A stretch of DNA of 64,000 nt. It comes from Acetobacter sacchari (GTDB lineage: Bacteria; Pseudomonadota; Alphaproteobacteria; Acetobacterales; Acetobacteraceae). The DNA is taken from the NCBI RefSeq assembly GCF_017377715.1, contig NZ_JAFVMF010000009.1:124001-188000 (forward strand), given 5' to 3'. The notes below the pieces were generated by a model that made no database searches, was not told the origin of the DNA, and saw nothing but the letters and a program-made list of their open reading frames with translations. The translations under genes were made by a program, and so were the position numbers. The stretch's first letter is position 1; every line of letters begins with the position of its first letter. Below, piece after piece: positions 35,899 to 44,623 of the stretch.

Positions 35899-36831
35899 AT
35901 GACCATGACAGAGTTCACAAAATCCGTGGAAATCACAGAGTTCCTCGATCGGGTTTCCGGCCTGACAAATCCAGACGCCAAAGGCGATGAGAGAACGAAG
36001 AAAATTATCCGTAAGATTGTTGGAGATTTGTACGACACTATTGATACTTTCGATGTCACCGACGACGAATTCTGGCTGGCTCTGAACTTCCTTGCGGCGG
36101 GCTCGGGGGAAATCGGCCTGTGGGCCGCAGGACTGGGTTTCGAGCACTTTCTTGATCTGCGTGCGGACAGGAGGGACCGCGCGGCTGGAATTCCAGCGGG
36201 CACGCCGCGCACGATCGAAGGCCCCCTTTATGTCGCCGGGGCTCCCATCGTTGAGAGCGGCTCCCGCCTTGATGACGGCAGCGATCCAGGTGAGCAGATA
36301 ATTATGCATGGGCATGTAAGCGACACCAACGGAAAGCCGGTTACAAATGCGCTGGTGCATGTATGGCATGCCAACACCAAAGGAAATTACTCCTTTTTCG
36401 ATAAATCCCAGACAGATTTTAATATGCGCCGTCGCCTGAGAGTGGATGAAAACGGCGATTACATGTTTCACAGCATCATGCCGTCCGGTTATGCCTGTCC
36501 ACCCGGCGGCAGCACGGATACCATCCTGTCCGCCATCGGTCGACATGGCGAAAGGCCCGCACATATCCATCTTTTCGTTGAAGCTCCAGGATATCGACAG
36601 CTAACGACACAGATAAATATCGAAAATGATCCTTACATAAACGATGACTTCGCTTATGCGACACGGGACGAACTCATTCCGCCGATCATCCGGCACAGTA
36701 ACTCCGCAGATATCAGCGCTGCTGGACTTAACGAACCCTATGCTGAAATCAAATTTGATTTCGTCCTTACTCCTGCGCTTAACGAAGAGGAAGAGCACTT
36801 CTCCAGTCGTCCGCGCGTGATGGCTGACTGA
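35899..36831 (+). CDS. catA: Catechol 1,2-dioxygenase
   Basis: A 310-residue intradiol dioxygenase that opens catechol to cis,cis-muconate with non-heme Fe(III). The iron ligands are visible: Tyr in TKGNYSFFD, Tyr in MPSGYACPPGG, and two His in RPAHIHLFVEAPGY. The N-terminal helical dimer domain precedes TIEGPLYVAGAP. It sits between catC and benA in the same direction. Order catB-catC-catA-ben differs from the common catBCA-separate-from-ben layouts. Confidence 0.96.
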   Translation: MTMTEFTKSVEITEFLDRVSGLTNPDAKGDERTKKIIRKIVGDLYDTIDTFDVTDDEFWLALNFLAAGSGEIGLWAAGLGFEHFLDLRADRRDRAAGIPAGTPRTIEGPLYVAGAPIVESGSRLDDGSDPGEQIIMHGHVSDTNGKPVTNALVHVWHANTKGNYSFFDKSQTDFNMRRRLRVDENGDYMFHSIMPSGYACPPGGSTDTILSAIGRHGERPAHIHLFVEAPGYRQLTTQINIENDPYINDDFAYATRDELIPPIIRHSNSADISAAGLNEPYAEIKFDFVLTPALNEEEEHFSSRPRVMAD

Positions 36832-36906
36832 ACCATTCTCCAAAATAACAATAATAATACTCTCCAGAAACTCTGATTTCTGGTGGAATTTAGCGGGAGA
36901 AAAATC

Positions 36907-38289
36907 ATGCGCCATTCCCTTCTCGAACGGTTAGAAACATCTATCGTGGAAGACAAGGAGTCTGGAATATCCCGGTGCCGTCGCGATATCTTCACTGACC
37001 AGGATTTTTTTAATCTTGAAATGGAGCACATTTTCGAAGGTAATTGGGTTTACCTTGCGCACGAAAGTCAGATTTCCGACATAAACGACTATTTCACCAC
37101 GACAATTGGCCGCCAACCGGTCGTGATTACCCGTGACAAAACAGGCGAACTCCATGCTCATGTCAACGCATGCGCGCACCGTGGCGCCATGCTTTGTCGA
37201 CGCAAGCATGGCAACAAATCCAGTTTCACATGCCCATTCCATGGATGGACCTTCAATAACTCAGGGAAACTTTTGAAAGTAAAGGACGGAAAAACTGGTG
37301 GCTATCCAGAGATGTTTAATACCGCTGGATCTCACGACCTCGCCAAAGTACCCCAGTTCAAGAACTACCGCGGATTCCTATTTGGCAGCATGAAGGCCGA
37401 TATAGCTCCACTTGAAGATTATCTAGGCGCGACAAAAGTAATCATTGACCAAATCGTTGATCAGGCTCCTGAGGGAATCGAAGTTCTCCGAGGCAGTTCC
37501 TCTTACGTATTTGACGGAAACTGGAAGCTGCAGATCGAAAATGGCGCCGACGGCTATCACGTCAGTTCCGTGCATTGGAATTACGCCGCGACCATGGGAC
37601 GCCGAAACTATGAATCAGAGGGCACACGCGCTGTTGACGCCAATGGCTGGTCGCGAAGTGTAGGTGGAGTGTACGGATTCGAAAACGGACACATTCTGCT
37701 TTGGACCAAGCTTCTGAATCCTGAAGTAAGGCCAATTTATGGCCGCCGGGACGAATTGGCGCAGCGCGTTGGCGGTGAACGCGCGAAGTTCATTATCGAG
37801 CAGACGCGAAATCTGTGCTTGTATCCCAACGTCTACCTTATGGACCAGTTTTCGACCCAAATCAGGGTCGTTCGACCAATCAGCGTCGATAAAACTGAGA
37901 TAACGATCTATTGCTTCGCTCCAAAAGGTGAAAGCGCTGCGGATCGCGCCACACGTATCAGGCAATATGAAGACTTCTTCAACGTAAGCGGTATGGGCAC
38001 TCCCGACGATCTGGAGGAGTTCCGATCCTGTCAATCCTCTTATGCCAAAGGTAGCAACCTTTGGAATGATCTCAGCCGCGGCGCCACACGCTGGATCGAG
38101 GGCGCTGACGACAACGCACGTGAAATGGGTCTGAAGCCTCTCCTCAGCGGGACGCAGAGCGAAGACGAGGGTCTTTTTGTACGGCAACACGAGAATTGGG
38201 TGAAGGTGTTGCGTGAGGGGCTACTGCGTACAAGTAATAGCGAATACAATCCGACCATGCGGGCAGAAGTCGTGGGAAGCGTAACATGA
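36907..38289 (+). CDS. benA: Benzoate 1,2-dioxygenase large subunit
   Basis: A 460-residue alpha subunit of a Rieske non-heme iron oxygenase. The Rieske cluster ligands are in CAHRGAMLCRRK (CxH) and CPFHGW (CxxH). The mononuclear iron site is near NGADGYHVSSVHWNYAA (two His). ATG at 36907 has a GGGAG site. With benB and benC it would convert benzoate to the cis-diol carboxylate. Benzoate rather than toluate specificity is inferred from catA and benD nearby. Confidence 0.94.
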   Translation: MRHSLLERLETSIVEDKESGISRCRRDIFTDQDFFNLEMEHIFEGNWVYLAHESQISDINDYFTTTIGRQPVVITRDKTGELHAHVNACAHRGAMLCRRKHGNKSSFTCPFHGWTFNNSGKLLKVKDGKTGGYPEMFNTAGSHDLAKVPQFKNYRGFLFGSMKADIAPLEDYLGATKVIIDQIVDQAPEGIEVLRGSSSYVFDGNWKLQIENGADGYHVSSVHWNYAATMGRRNYESEGTRAVDANGWSRSVGGVYGFENGHILLWTKLLNPEVRPIYGRRDELAQRVGGERAKFIIEQTRNLCLYPNVYLMDQFSTQIRVVRPISVDKTEITIYCFAPKGESAADRATRIRQYEDFFNVSGMGTPDDLEEFRSCQSSYAKGSNLWNDLSRGATRWIEGADDNAREMGLKPLLSGTQSEDEGLFVRQHENWVKVLREGLLRTSNSEYNPTMRAEVVGSVT

Positions 38290-38774
38290 GCGGTGATTAC
38301 GAACAGGTTTGCGCCTTTCTTTATAAGGAAGCCCGCCTTCTCGATGATCGGCAGTGGGATGAATGGCTGACGTGTTATTCACCCACAGTTTCCTATTGGA
38401 TGCCTGCGTGGGACGACGATGACACTTTGGTGGAGGATCCCCAAAGCGAAGTCTCTCTAATTTATTATCCGAACCGGGATGGACTTGAAGATCGCGTGTT
38501 CCGCATCAAAACGGAGCGCTCGAGTGCCTCGACACCTGAGCCGAGGACCTGCCATTTCATTAGTAATATCGAAATTGTCGAAAAATCCGAAAAATCATTG
38601 AATGTGCGATATAACTGGCAGACGTTGAGCCATCGGTACAAGACAACTGACAGATTCTTTGGCTCGACGTCCTGCACCATTGATATGGATGGTAATTCGC
38701 CGCTCATATCAAAAAAAACGATTTTTTTGAAGGATGATTACATTCATCAGGTTATCGATATTTATCATGTCTGA
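38286..38774 (+). CDS. benB: Benzoate 1,2-dioxygenase small subunit
   Basis: A 162-residue beta subunit with the NTF2-like fold that stabilises the alpha3-beta3 oxygenase. Recognisable segments are LLDDRQWDEWLTCYSPTVSY then WMPAWDDDDTLVEDP and EVSLIYYPNRDGLEDRVFRI. It overlaps the benA stop by four bases (ATGA), so the subunits are translationally coupled. Confidence 0.95.
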   Translation: MSGDYEQVCAFLYKEARLLDDRQWDEWLTCYSPTVSYWMPAWDDDDTLVEDPQSEVSLIYYPNRDGLEDRVFRIKTERSSASTPEPRTCHFISNIEIVEKSEKSLNVRYNWQTLSHRYKTTDRFFGSTSCTIDMDGNSPLISKKTIFLKDDYIHQVIDIYHV

Positions 38775-38809
38775 GAACCGATTTTTGTTTGGTTCTGGCG
38801 GAGGGTCGT

Positions 38810-39826
38810 ATGAGCTATCGTGTCGCTCTGAATTTTGAAGATGGTGCTACGCGCATTATCGACTGCAAAGACGGTGAGAGGGTACTCGACGCAGCCTACC
38901 GTAATAAAATTAATCTCCCGATGGATTGTTCAGACGGCGTCTGTGGAACCTGTAAATGTCGTTGTGAGGAGGGCGAATATGAACTCGGTGATGAGTATAT
39001 CGAAGACGCGTTGACAGAAGATGAGGCGGCGGAGGGTTTAGTGCTCACCTGTCAGATGCTCATCTCGTCTGACTGCGTAATTTCGGTGCCGGCGCCGTCA
39101 TCCGCATGCAAAATCAAGGCTCAGGAATATGAAGCCGAGCTGAAGACAGTCGACCTTGTATCAGACAGCACTATTGTTCTGACGCTCGACCTCGCCGGAA
39201 AAGGCGAGCTCGATTTTCTGCCTGGACAATACGTCAACCTCAACGTTCCTGGAACAACGGAAACGCGTGCTTATTCCTTCAGTTCGCGTCCTCGTTCAGA
39301 CAGCGTGAGTTTTCTCATTCGCAATGTGCCTGATGGTCTGATGAGCCGCTGGTTGACTGACGAAGCCAAGCCCGGCGTGAAGATGCGTTTTGTTGGTCCC
39401 AATGGAAGCTTCTTCCTGCGGAAAGTGGAGCGACCAGTGATTCTCCTTGCGGGAGGCACGGGGCTCGCGCCAATGCTCTCGATGCTGGAAGTGCTTACCC
39501 GGAGTGAGTGTAATCACCCTGTCCATTTAATCTATGGCGTCAACCACGACGGCGATCTGGCCGAGCTGGAGCGAATTAAGACGCTTGCCGCCAATATTCC
39601 CGGTTTTACGTGGGATTGTGTTGTCGCCGACGAAAATAGCCACAACCCTCTGAGGGGATATGTGACGCATCATCTCGATGACGCGCGACTGAATGGTGGA
39701 GATTGCGACATCTACCTTTGCGGGCCGCCGCCTATGGTCGAAGCGGTTCGCGTTTTTCTTAAAAGGAAAAACGTCGAGCCAAGACATTTTTATTATGAAA
39801 AATTCGCGGCCAGTGAGGCTGTATGA
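38810..39826 (+). CDS. benC: Benzoate 1,2-dioxygenase electron transfer component
   Basis: A 338-residue reductase: an N-terminal plant-type [2Fe-2S] ferredoxin (CSDGVCGTCKCRCEEG, fourth Cys in LTCQM), an FAD domain (ETRAYSFSSRP) and an NADH domain (LLAGGTGLAPMLSMLE, ending in YLCGPPPMVEAV). It passes electrons from NADH to BenAB. ATG at 38810 follows a strong GGAGGG site, 35 bases after benB. Confidence 0.96.
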   Translation: MSYRVALNFEDGATRIIDCKDGERVLDAAYRNKINLPMDCSDGVCGTCKCRCEEGEYELGDEYIEDALTEDEAAEGLVLTCQMLISSDCVISVPAPSSACKIKAQEYEAELKTVDLVSDSTIVLTLDLAGKGELDFLPGQYVNLNVPGTTETRAYSFSSRPRSDSVSFLIRNVPDGLMSRWLTDEAKPGVKMRFVGPNGSFFLRKVERPVILLAGGTGLAPMLSMLEVLTRSECNHPVHLIYGVNHDGDLAELERIKTLAANIPGFTWDCVVADENSHNPLRGYVTHHLDDARLNGGDCDIYLCGPPPMVEAVRVFLKRKNVEPRHFYYEKFAASEAV

Positions 39827-40617
39827 GTATGATTTTTCAAGGACGCTTTACCGGCAAGGTTCTGGTAGTAACCGGCTCAGCGCAGGGCATCGGCCACGCT
39901 GTCGCTTCCCGGGCGGTGGCTGAAGGCGGGCAGGTAATGTTTGTCGATCGGGCAGATTTCGTTGACGAAGTTGCACGGTCCGCCGCTAGAGGGCAGGCTG
40001 GACGAACAGCATCCATATCTGTCGATATGGAAACGTGGAAAGGCGCGCAGGATGCTATGGAAGCAGCGCACATCGCCTTTGGGAAAATCGACATAGTTAT
40101 AAACGGCGTCGGCGGAGCTATTCGCATGCGCCCGTTCCATGCCTTCGAAGCAATTCAGATCGAGGCCGAGATTCGACGCTCCCTTATGCCAACGCTCTGG
40201 GGGTGTCACGCAGCTCTACCTTATCTTCTTCAAGGCGGAGGGGGCACCATCGTGAATATCTCCTCTAATGCGACGCGCGGCATTCACCGCGTCCCCTACT
40301 CCGCAGCCAAAGGCGGAGTTAATGCCCTGACAGCGAGCCTGGCAATGGAATATGCAGAATCGAATATTCGCATCGTCGCGGCCGCCCCGGGCGGCACGGA
40401 AGCTCCGCCGCGCCGCATCCCGCGTAACCCGGGTGGAGACACGCCGCAGGAGCAGGTCTGGATGGACGAAGTCGTCGAGCAAGTCAAAGACTCTACATTT
40501 CTGAAACGTTACAGTACGATTGAAGAGCAGGCGGCCCCAATTCTATTTTTGGCGTCCGACGAGGCATCCTACATTACGGGATCGGTTCTGCCTGTAGCTG
40601 GAGGTGACCTAGGATGA
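39823..40617 (+). CDS. benD: Benzoate cis-diol dehydrogenase
   Basis: A 264-residue classical SDR, 1,6-dihydroxycyclohexa-2,4-diene-1-carboxylate dehydrogenase, which oxidises and decarboxylates the diol to catechol. The NAD motif is VTGSAQGIGHAVASRAV, the catalytic Tyr-Lys pair lies in VPYSAAKGGVNALTAS, and the C-terminus ends YITGSVLPVAGGD. It overlaps benC and pcaD by four bases each. Confidence 0.94.
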   Translation: MSMIFQGRFTGKVLVVTGSAQGIGHAVASRAVAEGGQVMFVDRADFVDEVARSAARGQAGRTASISVDMETWKGAQDAMEAAHIAFGKIDIVINGVGGAIRMRPFHAFEAIQIEAEIRRSLMPTLWGCHAALPYLLQGGGGTIVNISSNATRGIHRVPYSAAKGGVNALTASLAMEYAESNIRIVAAAPGGTEAPPRRIPRNPGGDTPQEQVWMDEVVEQVKDSTFLKRYSTIEEQAAPILFLASDEASYITGSVLPVAGGDLG

Positions 40618-41396
40618 ACCGTAAATTTCTCACAATGGGCGACGGTTGCAGCATCGCGTACACGCAGAACGGGGACCAAAAAGCGGAACCTCTGTTTTTA
40701 TCGAACTCTCTCGGCACCAGCCTGGATATGTGGAACCCGCAAATAGCCCGACTTTCGGAGCAATTTCACGTTATCCGCTATGATACGCGTGGGCACGGCA
40801 AGTCAGACGTTCCTGTAGGCTCCTATAGTCTCGATCGACTGGGGCGGGACGTGCTTGAACTCGCCGATGCGCTCGAGATTCAACAGTTCTCTTTTTGCGG
40901 TTTATCACTCGGCGGAATGACAGCTCAATGGCTGGGCGTTCGGTCCCCTGAGCGGCTCAAGCGCATCGTCATTGCAAACTCCTCACCGTATATGGGGCCG
41001 CCATCAGCCTGGGATGCTCGCATTCGTACTGTGCTGAATGCGGGAATGAGCCGGATCGCGGAGGCCGTGGTTGAGCGCTGGTTCACACAAGAGTTTCGCA
41101 ATAACCGCGACAACACCAAATTCGTCCTCGATATGCTGTTACACACGAACGCGACAGGATATGCAGGTTGCTGCGCCGCAATCCGCGATATGGATTTGCG
41201 ACCGTTGCTCCCTCTCATCAGGACGCCGACCCTCATTATTGGTGGAACCGAAGATCCAGCGACGCCGCCCGAGCAGACTTATGAATTGCGCGACGGCATC
41301 CGCAGTGCGAGATGTGCAATGCTTGAGGCGGCGCATCTTTCGAATATTGAAAAGCCGCTTGAATTCACGGATCTCGTGATAAGTCATCTTGTCTAA
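40614..41396 (+). CDS. pcaD: 3-oxoadipate enol-lactonase
   Basis: A 260-residue alpha/beta hydrolase that opens 3-oxoadipate enol-lactone to 3-oxoadipate. The nucleophile elbow is FCGLSLGGMTAQWLG, the Asp region GGTEDPATPPEQ, and the His region LEAAHLSNIEKP. It is the last gene of the operon and links CatC to PcaIJ. It overlaps benD by four bases. Confidence 0.94.
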   Translation: MNRKFLTMGDGCSIAYTQNGDQKAEPLFLSNSLGTSLDMWNPQIARLSEQFHVIRYDTRGHGKSDVPVGSYSLDRLGRDVLELADALEIQQFSFCGLSLGGMTAQWLGVRSPERLKRIVIANSSPYMGPPSAWDARIRTVLNAGMSRIAEAVVERWFTQEFRNNRDNTKFVLDMLLHTNATGYAGCCAAIRDMDLRPLLPLIRTPTLIIGGTEDPATPPEQTYELRDGIRSARCAMLEAAHLSNIEKPLEFTDLVISHLV

Positions 41397-41423
41397 GTTC
41401 ATTAAAAATAAAGGAGAATTTAT

Positions 41424-41450
41424 ATGCGTGCACAAACGACAATAGTTTAA
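41424..41450 (+). other. Eight-codon mini-ORF with strong ribosome binding site
   Basis: AAGGAG stands 7 bases before an ATG that opens only MRAQTTIV followed by TAA. It lies 27 bases after pcaD in the same direction. It could be the surviving start of a deleted ninth gene, for example a benzoate uptake gene, or a leader peptide. The strong signal with almost no frame is the reason for listing it. Confidence 0.4.
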
Positions 41451-41816
41451 AAAATACCAAAAAAAAATAGAGATATTTCTGAAATATGACCTCCAATCAT
41501 GTTCACTTTAGGTAAACAGCTTCCTTCAACTATGCAGTTCGTCATTGGGGCCGAAACCCCCATAACGTTTCAACGTTGGAAACGTGAACTGTGTAAAGTA
41601 TATCGATTCACAAATATGATGTCGCTCAGAAGGTGATAATCGTCCAACCCTGACGCGTCACGGTACATTACAACAGCGCCACAAACGCTCACTCGTTAGT
41701 TCGTCAGTCGGCGTAGTTCACTCACATTTTTTCACCTCGCGAGGTTTTAATTAAAAATTCTTCCAAAATTCGCATTTCTATTACTACAAAATAACTAAAG
41801 AACCGACCTCAGTTAT
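41451..41816. other. Convergent spacer after pcaD with two hairpins
   Basis: About 370 bases between the catabolic operon and metR. It has GGGG-CCGAAA-CCCC (41547-41560) and a 7-base-arm hairpin ACGTTTC/GAAACGT (41565-41571/41579-41585) around an AACGTTG loop. Neither is followed by a T-run on the plus strand. The right end is AT-rich. No gene was seen. Confidence 0.4.
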
Positions 41817-42707
41817 CTAAAAGGATGAACCCGCGAATTCGATAAAATCTCCCACATATTGAATCTCTTCATCAGTCTCACGACAGCCAAGAAATATTTG
41901 CTTCGCGATGCCATTTTTACCGAGTTTTATAGTGCAAAGTCCAAAACGTAATGCGTATTCTTCTGCTAACCACCGGGGGAGCGCTGCGACACCCCGGCCA
42001 TGCGCTACCATCACCAGCATAATATCAGTCGTCTCTATCTGCTTCTGCTGTCGCGGGGCGATGCCCGCCGGCTGAAGAAATTGTGTATATATATCAAGGC
42101 GTTCAGTCGGAACCGGGTAAGTTATTAACGTTTCGCCCGCCAACTGCTCTGGCAAGACAAATTTTTCATCCCCCAGCGGGTGTCCACTCCCAACAACCAG
42201 CACAAGCTCGTAGTCAAAGACAGGAGTAAATTTCAGGCCTGGTTTATAAAGTGGGTCAGGCGTAACCAGAATATCAATTTCGTTGCTGAAAAGCGCGCCA
42301 ATTCCACCAAACTGAAACTTTTGCCGTACATCAACATCGACTTTCGGCCACCGCTCCAGATAAGGGGATACGACTTTGAGGAGCCACTGGTAGCAGGGAT
42401 GACACTCCATCCCAATGCGTAATGTACCACGCTCACCATTTGCGAATTGCTCTAAGCGATTTTCCGCCAGTTCAAACTGGGGTAGCAACCGATTCGCCAA
42501 TGACAGCAGCCACTCCCCCGCTTGAGTAAGCGCCAGAGATCGGCCTTCCCGCCGCCATATCTTCACGCCAAGCTGGCGTTCTATCTTGCGGATCGCATGG
42601 CTGAGAGCTGGCTGGGTCAGATGCAGACGCGCCCCGGCAGCCGTCAGTGATCCCTCTCGCGCAACTTCCTGAATAATTATCAGATGACTACGCTCAAGAA
42701 CACTCAT
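41817..42707 (-). CDS. metR: MetR-like LysR regulator
   Basis: A 296-residue LysR protein with unmistakable MetR features: GSLTAAGARLHLTQPALSHA in the helix-turn-helix, LRIGMECHPCYQWLLKVVSP, QKFQFGGIGALF, LVTPDPLYKPGL and IETTDIMLVMVAHGRGVAAL. MetR activates methionine synthesis genes with homocysteine as coregulator. ATG at 42707 has a GGAG site. It lies on the same strand as mesX and mesD but separated from mesD by 860 bases of decayed-looking sequence. Confidence 0.92.
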   Translation of the reverse strand: MSVLERSHLIIIQEVAREGSLTAAGARLHLTQPALSHAIRKIERQLGVKIWRREGRSLALTQAGEWLLSLANRLLPQFELAENRLEQFANGERGTLRIGMECHPCYQWLLKVVSPYLERWPKVDVDVRQKFQFGGIGALFSNEIDILVTPDPLYKPGLKFTPVFDYELVLVVGSGHPLGDEKFVLPEQLAGETLITYPVPTERLDIYTQFLQPAGIAPRQQKQIETTDIMLVMVAHGRGVAALPRWLAEEYALRFGLCTIKLGKNGIAKQIFLGCRETDEEIQYVGDFIEFAGSSF

Positions 42708-43566
42708 GCGGGACTCCAAAATGCACAAAATTCATGTGATCATTAAAATATATCATTTCACCTCATTCTTCAAAGCTCCTATCGTCGCCGCCAGCATAAA
42801 TTATCCGGATTTTCACCTTTGATAGCGAACGATGATGCCTGATCTTACGCAAGACGAAGGGATTGGAGGTCCCAAGGAGACGGTTACTCCCGTCTCGAAG
42901 AACAGCGCTGAGAAAGAGCACGCTGCGTCGGCCCGGACATGCGATACCACACCTCAGGACGGCATTCCTGACCCTGAAAGCGGATTCGAATGTCCGTGCT
43001 GTGTAATGCCGTGGTTCCGGTAACCGAGAAAATCTTCAATTCAGGCATTGATTGCACGGCATACAACGCAGCCCGAGCGGCAGCATCTTCCGCGACACCA
43101 CTTTCCGTTCCCACCAAGAAGAAAAGGCGCTCCCTACTTTGCATTGTTTGAAAATGTACAATTTTTAACTACGGACGATCAAAACGTCGAAGCGTTTGAA
43201 CATATCCACTGCTTCACCAACTCTCATTATGGATGCGGCAACGGATATTGAGCGACCCTCTATAGTGAAGGTGCGCATTTGCGCATGCCTTTGGCGCTTA
43301 TAGCCCCAAACACACAACGCATTTCCGATCTGGAAAGCGTAAAATGGACGCTCGACCGCACGCGTGATCTGGAAAAAAAAATTAACCCACTATACTCGTG
43401 TAGTTATATTTCGTTCAAAGTAACAAAAGTGGTAGGTCGTTCGCTTTCTCGAGGACTCTGGCATCAAAAGATAGGACAGAATCGACGTGAGCGCTCGCGT
43501 CGTGAGCGCTCTGCCGACGCCGTCTTCTCAACTCATCATCGATCACTGTCCCGGCCACGCGCTCGA
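42708..43566. other. Spacer between metR and mesD, probably remnant sequence
   Basis: About 860 bases. The minus strand at 42,884-43,144 has an open frame (LFFLVGTESGVAEDAAARAA in part) without convincing homology. Repeats include TGCGCA-TT-TGCGCA (43272-43285) and two copies of the palindrome GAGCGCTC (43489-43496, 43504-43511) that can pair with each other just downstream of mesD. A functional gene could not be supported. Confidence 0.4.
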
Positions 43567-44595
43567 TCAGGCTGAAAGCTCTCTTCGAACGATTTCAGCA
43601 CCAGCGCTTAGCGCATGAAGCTTGCCGCGTGCTATCTTCCGTGGCAAAGGAGCCATGCCGCAGTTAGTGCAAGGATAAAGTTTGTCAGCATCTACAAACT
43701 TCAATGCTTTTCTCAAGATATCAGCGACCCTTTCCGGCGTTTCAATGGCGTTCTTCGCCACATCAATGGCGCCGACCATTACTTTTTTACCCCGGATAAG
43801 CTCTATCAGATCCATTGGAACGCGAGAGTTCTGGCATTCCAATGAAATCAAATCGATAGAGGATTTCTGCAGCTTCGGAAAAATTTCTTCATACTGCCTC
43901 CACTCTGCCCCCAGCCCCTCTTTCCAGTCTATATTAGCCTTGATACCGTAACCGTAGCAGATATGAACTGCCGTTTCGCATTTAAGTCCTTCAATGGCTC
44001 GCTCCAGCGTGGCGATGCCCCAGTCATTGACCTCGTCGAAAAAAACATTGAATGCAGGTTCATCAAACTGAATAATATCGACACCGACGCTCTCCAGTTC
44101 TCTCGCCTCTTGATTAAGGATTTTGGCGAATTCCCACGCCAGCTTTTCTCTACTTTTATAGTGACCGTCATAGAGAGTATCGATCATGGTCATCGGACCA
44201 GGCAGCGCCCATTTGATTGGCTTTTTTGTGAGCCCGCGTAAAAACTTCGCGTCCTCGACGAAAACGGACTTTTCGCGCACCACAGCGCTCACAACCGACG
44301 GCACGCTGGCATCGTAGCGATTCCGAATTTTGACCGTCTGTCGATTTTCAAAATCAACGCCGCTAAGGTGCTCGATGAATGTCGTCACAAAATGCTGACG
44401 CGTCTGTTCGCCGTCGCTGACGATATCAATTCCTGCACGATCCTGATCATCCAGTGTCAGACGCAAGGCGTCCTGCTTGCCCTCGTGCAGTTCTTCCCCC
44501 TGCAATTTCCATGGCGACCAGAGCGTCTCAGGCTGAGCAAGCCAGGACGGCTTCGGAAGACTGCCAGCGGTGGAGGTTGGGAGCAATTTTTTCAT
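43567..44595 (-). CDS. mesD: MesD-type core methionine synthase
   Basis: A 342-residue protein equivalent to the C-terminal catalytic half of MetE, without the N-terminal folate-binding half. It begins MKKLLPTSTAGSLPKPSWLA. Zinc-type ligands are in ETAVHICYGYG (His, Cys), SLECQNS and YPCTNCGMAPLP (Cys). Such MesD proteins methylate homocysteine independently of methyl-folate together with MesX (DUF1852), as reported by Price and colleagues; the methyl donor was unclear. Its gene lies 28 bases after mesX. Confidence 0.9.
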   Translation of the reverse strand: MKKLLPTSTAGSLPKPSWLAQPETLWSPWKLQGEELHEGKQDALRLTLDDQDRAGIDIVSDGEQTRQHFVTTFIEHLSGVDFENRQTVKIRNRYDASVPSVVSAVVREKSVFVEDAKFLRGLTKKPIKWALPGPMTMIDTLYDGHYKSREKLAWEFAKILNQEARELESVGVDIIQFDEPAFNVFFDEVNDWGIATLERAIEGLKCETAVHICYGYGIKANIDWKEGLGAEWRQYEEIFPKLQKSSIDLISLECQNSRVPMDLIELIRGKKVMVGAIDVAKNAIETPERVADILRKALKFVDADKLYPCTNCGMAPLPRKIARGKLHALSAGAEIVRRELSA

Positions 44596-44623
44596 AAGAG
44601 GTGACCTTGTACTGTTCGTGGAA

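Noticed and set aside
42884-43144. Small minus-strand gene between metR and mesD
   Set aside because: The 86-codon frame has no good ribosome binding site or recognised domain, and an overlapping plus frame is equally open.
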